The notes under the pieces were generated by a model. It saw nothing but the letters and a program-made list of their open reading frames with translations. It did no database searches and was not told where the DNA came from. From assembly GCA_963745865.1 (NCBI GenBank), contig CAVUYZ010000002.1:1-64000 (forward strand): a DNA stretch of 64,000 nt, written 5' to 3'. Position numbers and translations under genes: made by a program. Below, in pieces: positions 43,025-50,668 of this stretch. Every line of letters begins with the position of its first letter. Position 1 is the stretch's first letter. This stretch comes from JAHEDH01 sp963745865 (GTDB lineage: Bacteria; Actinomycetota; Acidimicrobiia; Spongiisociales; ZC4RG35).

Positions 43025-44575
43025 TCACAGTGGGATGTTTCCGTGTTTGCGGGGGGCGAGCGTCTCGCGCTTGGAGCGAAGCATCCCGAGGGCGCGGATC
43101 AGCTTGGGGCGGGTGAGGCGAGGTTCGATGACCTCGTCGACGAGACCGAGCTCGGCAGCCCGGTAGGGGTTGTTGAACTGGTTCTCGTAGTCGCTGATCA
43201 ATTCCGACCGTCTCGCCTCGGGGTCGCTCGATTCCTTGAGCTCCCGTCGGAACACGACATTGACCGCGCCCTGGGCGCCCATCACTGCGATCTCGGCCGA
43301 CGGCCATGCATAGACGAGATCGGCTCGGATCCCGCGTGCATTCATGACGAGGTAGGCGCCACCGTACGCCTTGCGAGTGATGACGGTGATGCGGGGCACG
43401 GTGGCCTCACAGAATGCGTAGAGCAGCTTGGCCCCGTGCCGGATGATGCCGTTGTGCTCCTGTTCCACACCCGGGAGGAATCCCGGGACGTCGACGAACG
43501 TGAGGAGCGGGATGTTGAACGCGTCGCACATTCTGACGAATCGGGCGGCCTTCTCCGACGCCTCGATGTCGAGGGTTCCTGCCATGTTTGCCGGTTGGTT
43601 GGCGACGACGCCGACTGCATGACCGTCCATCCGGGCATACCCCACGACGATGTTCTTGGCGAAGTGCTCGTGGACCTCGAAGAACTCTCCATCGTCGACG
43701 ATCGTTTCGATCACATTGGTCATGTCGTACGGCTGGTTGGCCGAGTCTGGGATGATGGTGTCGAGGCTGTCGTCGGTTCGGTCGGGGCTGTCGGTCGGAG
43801 CGAAGTAGGGAGCATGTTCCATGTTGTTCTGCGGGAGGAAGGACAGCAGGTAGCGCACCGCCTCCATCGCGTCCTCGCCGCTCGGCGTGACGAAGTGTGT
43901 GACACCAGACTTCGAGGCGTGGGTGAAGGCCCCGCCCAGCTCCTCGAAGGTGACCTCCTCTCCGGTCACGGTCTTGATGACGTCTGGGCCGGTGATGAAC
44001 ATGTGCGACGTGCCGTCGACCTGGAACACGAAGTCTGTGATCGCCGGCGAATACACGGCCCCGCCGGCACATGGGCCCATGATCACCGAGATCTGCGGTA
44101 TGACGCCCGAGGCGCGAACATTTCGCTCGAAGATGCGGCCGTAGCCGTCGAGTGCCATGACCCCTTCCTGGATTCGGGCTCCTCCCGAATCCTTGAGCCC
44201 GATCACCGGTGCCCCGACCTCCATCGCCTTGTCGAGAAGTTTGCAGATCTTGTCGGCGACGGCCTGGCCGAGCGATCCACCGAACACGGTGAAGTCCTCG
44301 GCGAACACGAACACGGTGCGCCCGTCGACGGTGCCCCATCCGGTCACGACGGCGTCGCCTGCCGGTCGCTGATCCTCGATCCCGAATCCGCGAGCCTGAT
44401 GGCGAACCATCATGTCGATCTCTTGAAACGAGTCCTTGTCGAGGAGGAGGTCGATCCGCTCCCGGGCGGTGAGCTTGCCGGCCTCGTGCTGGCGGGCGAT
44501 GGCGCGTTCGCTTCCGGAGTGGAGGGCTTCGTCCCTCAATTGCCTGAGTTGCTCGATCCTTGCTTCGGTACCCAC
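43025..44575 (-). CDS. pccB: Acyl-CoA carboxylase beta subunit (propionyl-CoA type)
   Basis: The protein has 516 residues of the crotonase-fold carboxyltransferase family. It transfers CO2 from biotin to the acyl-CoA. Visible signatures are ARERIDLLLDKDSFQEID, GLKDSGGARIQEGVMALDGY (first oxyanion hole), MGPCAGGAVYSPAITDF, FVDVPGFLPGVEQEHNGIIR and KAYGGAYLVMNARG (second oxyanion hole). The substrate-size position (the Asp/Ile switch) falls in the FVDVPGFLPG to IRHGAKLLYAF region but I cannot assign it safely. It is transcribed with the alpha subunit and is divergent from birA. Confidence 0.93.
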   Translation of the reverse strand: MGTEARIEQLRQLRDEALHSGSERAIARQHEAGKLTARERIDLLLDKDSFQEIDMMVRHQARGFGIEDQRPAGDAVVTGWGTVDGRTVFVFAEDFTVFGGSLGQAVADKICKLLDKAMEVGAPVIGLKDSGGARIQEGVMALDGYGRIFERNVRASGVIPQISVIMGPCAGGAVYSPAITDFVFQVDGTSHMFITGPDVIKTVTGEEVTFEELGGAFTHASKSGVTHFVTPSGEDAMEAVRYLLSFLPQNNMEHAPYFAPTDSPDRTDDSLDTIIPDSANQPYDMTNVIETIVDDGEFFEVHEHFAKNIVVGYARMDGHAVGVVANQPANMAGTLDIEASEKAARFVRMCDAFNIPLLTFVDVPGFLPGVEQEHNGIIRHGAKLLYAFCEATVPRITVITRKAYGGAYLVMNARGIRADLVYAWPSAEIAVMGAQGAVNVVFRRELKESSDPEARRSELISDYENQFNNPYRAAELGLVDEVIEPRLTRPKLIRALGMLRSKRETLAPRKHGNIPL

Positions 44576-44636
44576 GCTGCTCCTGTCTAGGGTCGCGCCT
44601 GACGGCGGTCATGTTTCAGACGCACTGAGAGGCCCA

Positions 44637-45323
44637 ATGGCTACATCGTATTCAGTGACACACCACGGACCGGTCCCATCCACCCAGGATCTTGCGCGTG
44701 ATGCCTTCAACGGCCGGCCGATTCTGGTGACGGCGACCGAGCAGACGGCCGGGCGAGGTCGAGGTGGCTCGACCTGGCTGAGCGCGCCCCGGTCGATCGC
44801 GGTGTCGCTGGCTTTCAAGCCCGGTTGGGCTCCCGCCGACCTGACGATTATCCCGCTTCTCGCCGGTCTTGCCGCGGCCGACGCAATGGACGGAAGGGTT
44901 CACCTCAAGTGGCCGAACGACGTGCTCCGGGGCGATGCCAAGGTCGCAGGTCTGCTGGCCGAACTGGTCGACGAGATCGTCGTGATGGGGATGGGCATCA
45001 ACCTGTGGTGGCCGGCTCCGCCCGACGGAGCCGTTGGTTTGTTCGACGAGGACCCCGGCGAAGACGAGGGTCGGAGCCTGGTCGAGGCCTGGGCGGACGG
45101 ACTGATGTCGTCGGTCGAGGAGGGTCCGGGATCGTGGCCCATCGATCGATACCGTGAGCGTTGCGTCACGCTCGGCCAGAGGATCACCTGGGAACCGGAT
45201 GGCTCGGGGTTGGCGGTCGACATCGGGCCGCGAGGTGGTTTGATCGTCGACATCGATGGCGGTCGGACAACGCTCACGACCGCCGGCGTCCACCACGTCA
45301 GAACGGTGTCAAACGACAGCTGA
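44637..45323 (+). CDS. birA: Biotin-[acetyl-CoA-carboxylase] ligase, monofunctional
   Basis: The ATG at 44637 gives 228 residues (MATSYSVTHHGPVPSTQDLA). The ligase core has VTATEQTAGRGRGGSTWLSA (biotinyl-AMP loop), HLKWPNDVL and KVAGLLAEL, followed by MGMGINL. A small C-terminal SH3-like domain is present. The N-terminal helix-turn-helix of repressor-type BirA is missing, so it should only attach biotin. The target is the EAMKM lysine of the neighbouring alpha subunit. Confidence 0.92.
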   Translation: MATSYSVTHHGPVPSTQDLARDAFNGRPILVTATEQTAGRGRGGSTWLSAPRSIAVSLAFKPGWAPADLTIIPLLAGLAAADAMDGRVHLKWPNDVLRGDAKVAGLLAELVDEIVVMGMGINLWWPAPPDGAVGLFDEDPGEDEGRSLVEAWADGLMSSVEEGPGSWPIDRYRERCVTLGQRITWEPDGSGLAVDIGPRGGLIVDIDGGRTTLTTAGVHHVRTVSNDS

Positions 45324-45346
45324 CCTCGGTTGGACACGCGACTGGC

Positions 45347-46099
45347 TCAGCCGAGGTCGATCTCTTCGGCTTTCGGAAGGCGCGCCATGAAGAAGTCGGA
45401 CAGCCGGACGACGGCGTCTTCGAACGATGCGGCGTCGAAGTTCGCGCCGACCTCGTTCAGAAAGCCGTGGCCGACCCCCTCGTACAGCAGCCACTGTCCA
45501 CCAGTGTTCCTGGCCTGAGCCTCATCGACTGATTCCGGATCGATCAGTTCGTCTTCGTTCCCATAGAGGCCGAGCACTGGTGTCGCCAGGTGGTTCAGCA
45601 TCTCGGCGACGGGGAAGTCTCGCTCTTCGTCGCCGGTCAGTGGCGTGTAGGCGACCGCACTCGCCGCCACCCAGTTGCGGTGGGCTCCGGTCATCAGGGC
45701 GAACCGCCCTCCCACGTCGAGACCGAGAATGCCGACTCGGTCCGCGTGTGCCCACTCGATGTCGTCGCTCGACAGGAACTCGTGTGCTTCGTCCAGCACC
45801 CGGAGCCCCTCCTTGTCAGTGAGCTGGTTGTAGGCCAGCAGCCCGGCTTCGGGGTCGCGCCCGGGGGACTCGGGATAGAGCTCGACGGCGAGCACGGCGA
45901 GGCCCTTGCGGGCGAGCCGGCGGGCGAGGTACTTCTCGTGCGAACCGAGGCCGTCGAGGTCGGGGGCGAGCACCACGACCGGCCAGCGCCCGGCATGATC
46001 GGGGCGGGCCAGATACCCGCGTCGATAGCCGCTTCCGACCGGGACAGTCACGTGTCCGTTGATGACCGAGTATGTGCCCTCGTAGGGGAGCGTCGCCAT
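45347..46099 (-). CDS. Dienelactone-hydrolase-family protein with Asp at the nucleophile site
   Basis: The protein has 250 residues and an alpha/beta hydrolase fold (PVVVLAPDLDGLGSHEKYLA, ARKGLAVLAVELYPESPGRD). At the nucleophile elbow the sequence is GILGLDVGGRFAL. Dienelactone hydrolases normally have GxCxGG there and most other hydrolases GxSxG. The acid (LYGNEDELIDPES) and the His (YEGVGHGFLNE) are in place. An Asp nucleophile is known from haloalkane dehalogenases and epoxide hydrolases, so this could be a different reaction, or inactive. It is convergent with birA. Confidence 0.82.
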   Translation of the reverse strand: MATLPYEGTYSVINGHVTVPVGSGYRRGYLARPDHAGRWPVVVLAPDLDGLGSHEKYLARRLARKGLAVLAVELYPESPGRDPEAGLLAYNQLTDKEGLRVLDEAHEFLSSDDIEWAHADRVGILGLDVGGRFALMTGAHRNWVAASAVAYTPLTGDEERDFPVAEMLNHLATPVLGLYGNEDELIDPESVDEAQARNTGGQWLLYEGVGHGFLNEVGANFDAASFEDAVVRLSDFFMARLPKAEEIDLG

Positions 46100-46248
46100 T
46101 GTGTCAGAATCCTGGAATCGAGCGGACCGAACGATAGCCGGGACCGATCGTGCGCCCCCAACGGCATATCAAATGCTGTTCGGGAACCCTGGTACCATGG
46201 CGGACGTCTCATCCGGAGACCCCCTTTTCAAGATCCGAGGTGGATCGA

Positions 46249-47565
46249 GTGACCCCTTCCCCTGAAACGACCGAAGAAGCACCGCGTCCCGGCCGCCCGC
46301 GCCGGAAGTGGGCGAGGCGTGCGCTGGTTGTCGCGCTCCTGCTGCTCAACGCCGCAGCGCTGTTCATCTATCTCCAGCTTCGCAACACCGAGAACCAGTT
46401 CGACGCCAACGTTCAGGTTGCCGAGGGCGTCGTCCCCGTGCTGACGCCGACGGTGCCCGATCGGAGCAATCCGGTGAACTTTCTGCTCATCGGCTCCGAT
46501 TCTCGTGAAGGCCTCGACAGCCTCGAGAACTTCGGTCCCGCCGGCGGCGAGCGAGCCGACGTCATCATCATCTTGAGCATCAAGCCCGACGACGGCACCG
46601 CTCAGATGCTGAGCCTTCCCCGGGACCTGTACGTCGACATCCCCGGACACGGCAAGGGCAAGATCAACTCGGCGTTCGCCTATGGCGGGGCGCCGCTGAT
46701 GGTGGAGACGGTCCAGAACTTCGCTGCGGTCCCGATCAACCACTATGTCGAGGTCGACTTCGTCGGATTCCAGGCGATCGTCAACGAACTGGGCGGGGTC
46801 ACGATCGACTTCCCGTATCCGGCTCGTGATGCGAAGTCGGGACTCGATGTATCCGCAGGGTCTCAGACGCTCGGCGGATCCCAAGCGCTCGCATATGCCC
46901 GTTCACGTTCGTACCAGGAGCTTCAGGACGGCTCGTGGGTCTCCGTCGACGCCAGCGACTTCGGTCGAACCCGGCGTCAGCAGCAACTGATCTTCGCCAT
47001 CATCCGGGGGCTGGCGCGGCCGTCGTCGCTTCTCGAGATGGGCAATCTGGTCGGAACGTTCGCCGAGTACCTGACCGTCGATCAGAGTCTGGCGGACGGG
47101 TCGCTCGTCCAACTCGCATTCAAGATGCGGTCGGTGCGGCCCGGACAGATCGAGGCCACGACGCTTCCCGGAGACGTCGGGACCGTCGGTGAGGCGTCGG
47201 TCGTCATTGCCTCCCAGCCGGCGGCTGATCAGCTGCTCGCTCGTCTGCGAGCCGGGGAGTCGATGGTGAGTTACGACCCATCCGAGCTCTCCGTTCGCGT
47301 GCTCAACGGGAACGGCGTGTCTGGCAGCGCAGGGGCCATGGCCGACAGACTCGAGACGATGGGGTACGCGGTGCTCGGAGTCGGGGATGCCGAGCGCAAG
47401 ACGTTTGCCGACACCACCGTGCTCGTTCGTCCCGATACGCAGGCGTTCGGCGAGATGATCGTCGATCAATTGGGATTCGGCGTCGTTCAGGTGGGCTCGA
47501 TCGATCCTTCGATCGGCGCGTTGGTCATCACCGGGACCGACGCCAGCGTGTCCGCTTCGCCCTGA
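46249..47565 (+). CDS. LytR-CpsA-Psr (LCP) cell-wall glycopolymer ligase
   Basis: A GTG at 46249 after a GAGG site fits best; an upstream ATG (46150) would add an unlikely extension. A short basic cytoplasmic tail precedes one membrane segment (ALVVALLLLNAAALFIYLQL). The LCP domain has NFLLIGSDSRE, ADVIIILSIKPDDG, MLSLPRDLYVDIPG, KINSAFAYGG and the pyrophosphate-binding Arg cluster FGRTRRQQQLI. A C-terminal LytR_C domain (VRVLNGNGVSGSAGAMADRL) is also present. It moves undecaprenyl-linked polymer onto peptidoglycan and would attach the polysaccharide made by this region. Confidence 0.92.
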   Translation: MTPSPETTEEAPRPGRPRRKWARRALVVALLLLNAAALFIYLQLRNTENQFDANVQVAEGVVPVLTPTVPDRSNPVNFLLIGSDSREGLDSLENFGPAGGERADVIIILSIKPDDGTAQMLSLPRDLYVDIPGHGKGKINSAFAYGGAPLMVETVQNFAAVPINHYVEVDFVGFQAIVNELGGVTIDFPYPARDAKSGLDVSAGSQTLGGSQALAYARSRSYQELQDGSWVSVDASDFGRTRRQQQLIFAIIRGLARPSSLLEMGNLVGTFAEYLTVDQSLADGSLVQLAFKMRSVRPGQIEATTLPGDVGTVGEASVVIASQPAADQLLARLRAGESMVSYDPSELSVRVLNGNGVSGSAGAMADRLETMGYAVLGVGDAERKTFADTTVLVRPDTQAFGEMIVDQLGFGVVQVGSIDPSIGALVITGTDASVSASP

Positions 47566-47610
47566 TTCACGCCGATCCTCGGGCGCTGCCGGTTCGCGTG
47601 TGTTTCGCAA

Positions 47611-47640
47611 TCCCTTTAGGTCGCTGGCCCCTGGAGCCGA
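47611..47640 (+). promoter_or_regulatory. Possible FliA/WhiG-type promoter
   Basis: TTTAGGTC and, 17 bases after the TTTA, GCCGATGG resemble the minus-35 and minus-10 boxes of sigma-28/WhiG-type promoters (TAAA and GCCGATAA). The pair lies about 70 bases before the dehydrogenase start. CCTTTAGGT also occurs at about 10050, upstream of an SLH gene. Confidence 0.25.
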
Positions 47641-47706
47641 TGGAACAAGCGAAGTACCGTCACACCCGGACAGGGCTGTGGGAAGCATCATCAGGGAGGA
47701 ATTCGC

Positions 47707-48983
47707 GTGCGAGTCACCGTCATCGGAGCCGGGTATGTGGGCCTGGTCCAGTCGGCCGGGCTGACCCATCTGGGCCACTCGGTCCGCCTGGGAGAAGCCA
47801 GTCTCGACCGAATCGACGATCTCGAGCGGGGCCACCTCCCAATCTATGAGCCCGGGCTCCTCGAAATCTTCGAGCGGGCCCGCGCCCACCAACTCCTCAG
47901 TTTCCACTCCGACAATCACGAGGCCGTCGAGGGCGCCGAAGTCGTCTTCCTGGCCCTCCCGACGCCGCCAGACGGTGACGGGAGAGCCGACCTGTCGATC
48001 ATCGAGTCGGTCGTTCGGGATCTGGCTCCGTCGCTGACCCCGTCGATGATCCTCGTGGTCAAGTCGACCGTTCCGGTGGGAACCAACGCACGGCTGCGTC
48101 GGATTCTCGACGAGGCGGGATGTACGGCATCGGTCGTATCGAACCCGGAGTTCCTGTCGGAGGGATCTGCGGTCGATGACTTCATCAAGGCCGAGCGGAT
48201 CATCATCGGTGCCGAGCACGACCGCTGATGCCGAGGTGCTCAGGCGCTTGTACGAGGGCTTGGCAGCGACGCTCGTGTTCACTGACCCCGTTTCCGCCGA
48301 ACTGACGAAGTACGCCGCAAACGCCTATCTCGCCACTCGGCTGACGTTCTTCAACTCGATCTCCAATCTGTCCGAGGAAGTCGGCGCGGATGTGGTCGAT
48401 GTGTTGCGCGGGGTTGGCCTCGACCGAAGGATCGGCGATCACTTCATGCGACCCGGTCCCGGATACGGCGGGTCCTGTTTCCCGAAAGACACTTCGGCGA
48501 TGCTCACAATGGCCGAGGATGCGGGATACGACTTCCCGATGCTTCGGGCAGTCATCGAGACCGATCGACTCCAGCGAACGCAGGATCGCCGACCGGATCG
48601 AGACGATCTTCGAAGGTTCGCTCGATGGCGTCTCCGTCGGGGTCTGGGGACTGTCCTTCAAGGCGGGCACCGATGACACCCGCGAGTCACCGGCCCTCGT
48701 CATCGCCGGCGAGCTCGCCCAGCGGGGTGCGTCGGTCCGCGTATGGGACCCGGAGGCCACGACCGACGAGTTCCCGATGGCAACCGGGCCCCTCGACGTG
48801 GTCGACGACGCAGACGTCTTGCTCGTGGCCACCGAGTGGCCCGAGTTTCTCCGGGTCGATCTATCAGAGGCGGCCAAGAGGATGCGCGGCGACACGGTCT
48901 TCGACGCTCGCAACCACCTCGATCCCTCCGTCGTCCGATCGGCCGGACTCGACTACCACTGCCTCGGTCGGCCACACGTCTAG
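47707..48983 (+). CDS. UDP-glucose/GDP-mannose 6-dehydrogenase family, two frame breaks
   Basis: A GTG start follows AGGGAGGAA. The NAD-binding domain (VRVTVIGAGYVGLVQSAGLT, LALPTPPDGDG, VVKSTVPVGT, NPEFLSEGSAVDDF) is intact to about 48220. A one-base shift then leads to AELTKYAANAYLATRL and the catalytic Cys in PGYGGSCFPKDT. A second shift near 48580 leads to the C-terminal domain (VWGLSFKAGTDDTRESPALV) and a stop at 48983. The assembled protein of about 425 residues has every active-site feature, so the breaks are more likely sequence errors than decay. It oxidises a nucleotide sugar to a uronate for wall polysaccharide. The gene follows the LCP gene after a 140-base gap. Confidence 0.82.
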
Positions 48984-49029
48984 GAGTCGCTCACCCGAGC
49001 GAGGTCGCAGGCGACGCCCGCGAGGTGCT

Positions 49030-49738
49030 CTACCGGAACAGGTCTTCGTCCGGCGGACGAATCAGCGGGGCGATGCCCGTCGAGGAGGGGATCCAGTCGA
49101 CGCCTCGCACGATGGCGGCCGGGATCCGGGTTGCCTTGCCCATGACCAGGTCGGCGGCCGCAGCGATCTCATCCACGGTGGCGACCTCGGTGACCTCGAG
49201 AACTTTTCCGAAGTCGTCGGTCTGACCGCGGAGATCAGAGATCGGGGCAATGCCGGCGACGCCGATCGCGACATCGACGAGGCCCCTGCGCCAGGCGCGA
49301 CCAAAGGTATCCGTGATGATCACGGCCACCTCGACGCCGAACTGCTCCTTGAGACGCAACCGGATTCGGTTGGCGGACCGATCGGGATCGACGGGAAGCA
49401 GGATCGCTCTCGCCGGCCCGGCGTTCGAGCGATCGACTCCGGCATTGGCGCAGATGAAGCCGTGCTTTCGTCTCGGCGATGACGAGATCACCGCGGCGCC
49501 GCACGATGGAGACCGCTTCCTCGTCAACGAGGTATCGGTGGGAGTCGGGCCCGTCGTCGGCGAGTTCGACGATCCTGCCTTCGGCCTTCGAGACGATCTT
49601 GTGCGTGACGACGACAACGTCTTCGTCTTCGAGTCCGTACGTGTCGGCGCGGATGGCATCACCGAGGGCGGCGGCGACATCGTCGCCCGGCTCGATCTCG
49701 CCCACCCCCCGAATCGCATGGATGGTCAGGTCAGCCAT
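49030..49738 (-). CDS. fbiB: Coenzyme F420:L-glutamate ligase (CofE domain), frame break at about 49467
   Basis: The ATG at 49738 overlaps the fbiA stop by 13 bases. The N-terminal part (IRGVGEIEPGDDVAAALGDA, VVVTHKIVSKAEGR) and, after a one-base shift at about 49467, the rest (HGFICANAGVDRSN, VIITDTFGRAWRRGLVDVAI, GIAPISDLRG) form one CofE protein of about 235 residues. It adds glutamates to F420-0 using GTP. The C-terminal nitroreductase-like domain of mycobacterial FbiB is absent, so reduction of dehydro-F420 must be done elsewhere. Confidence 0.86.
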
Positions 49739-50632
49739 TCGAGAATCTCCTGTGCGAGACGGTGGGCTTGTTCCCAGCTGGGGATTCTGGTGTCGGTACC
49801 GAGAGTGCGAACGCGAGGATGCGCAATGACGTCTCCGGTGTCGACGACGAGGTCGGTGAGCACGTCTCCGTAGGCGTCGATGACTCCGCTGGGTGTCCGC
49901 GGTCAATCCCAGCGATTCGAGCACGTCGGCGGCCGGCCCCTTGAGCGCCCGTCCTCCGATCAGCGGGCTGACCGCCATCACCTTCTTGTCGGAGAGCGCT
50001 TCGCGTATCCCGGGAATCGCCAGGATCGGCTGGATGGAGAGAACCGGATTGGACGGGGCGATCACGACCGCATCGGACGCGTGGATCGCTTCGAGGACGC
50101 CGGGACCGGGACGTGCTTCGCCGGCACCGTCGAACTCGACGGTGGAGATGCGATCCTGATGTTGTCTCCGCACGAAATACGTCTGGAAGTCGAGCCAGGC
50201 GCCGGTCGACTCGATCTGAACCTTGGTGCGGACCCGGTCGTCGGTCGCTGGAATGATTCGGAGCGGGATGTCGAAGGCGGCGGCCTGGATCCGGGTGATC
50301 TCGCTCAGGGGCGTCCCTGCCGCGAGACGTTCGGTTCTGAAGAGATTGAGGGCGAGGTCCATGTCCCCGAGTCGGAAGCTGGTGTCGACTCCGAACCGTT
50401 CCAGCTCTTCCATCACCCGCCAGGTGTCGTCCGCTCGACCCCATCCATGGGCGCCTTCGACGCCGGCCAGGCTGTAGATGATCGTGTCGATGTCGGGGCT
50501 GACGTAGAGTCCGTACATCAGATCGTCGTCAGCGACGTTGACTACGACCGTTGTGTCGGCGTCAGCCGCAGCCGCGAATCCTCGGGCCATGCGGGCGCCG
50601 CCGACACCGCCTGCGAGCATCACGATCTTCAT
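49726..50632 (-). CDS. fbiA: 2-phospho-L-lactate / phosphoenolpyruvate transferase, frame break at about 49894
   Basis: The protein starts MKIVMLAGGVGGARMARGFA, the CofD nucleotide-binding signature, and continues with VNVADDDLMYGLYVSPDIDT, GRADDTWRVMEELERFG, SFRLGDMDLALNLFRTERL and VIAPSNPVLSIQPILAIPGI. A single extra base at about 49894 interrupts the C-terminal part; the corrected end (VIDAYGDVL through QEILEWLT) stops at 49726 inside fbiB. It joins the lactyl/pyruvyl phosphate unit to Fo in F420 biosynthesis. The fbiA-fbiB order and overlap are the standard actinobacterial arrangement. Confidence 0.88.
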
Positions 50633-50668
50633 GTCTCAGATTGCCTCACTGGACCCCGTCCCGTAACA

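Noticed and set aside
47566..47706. Possible c-di-GMP or c-di-AMP riboswitch before the dehydrogenase
   Set aside because: The key conserved bases of those classes are absent; a promoter-like motif is the only thing I can point to.
49235..50632. A single 465-codon frame covering fbiA and the start of fbiB
   Set aside because: The middle part is frame-shifted nonsense; both families are recognisable separately with an overlapping stop and start at 49726-49738.
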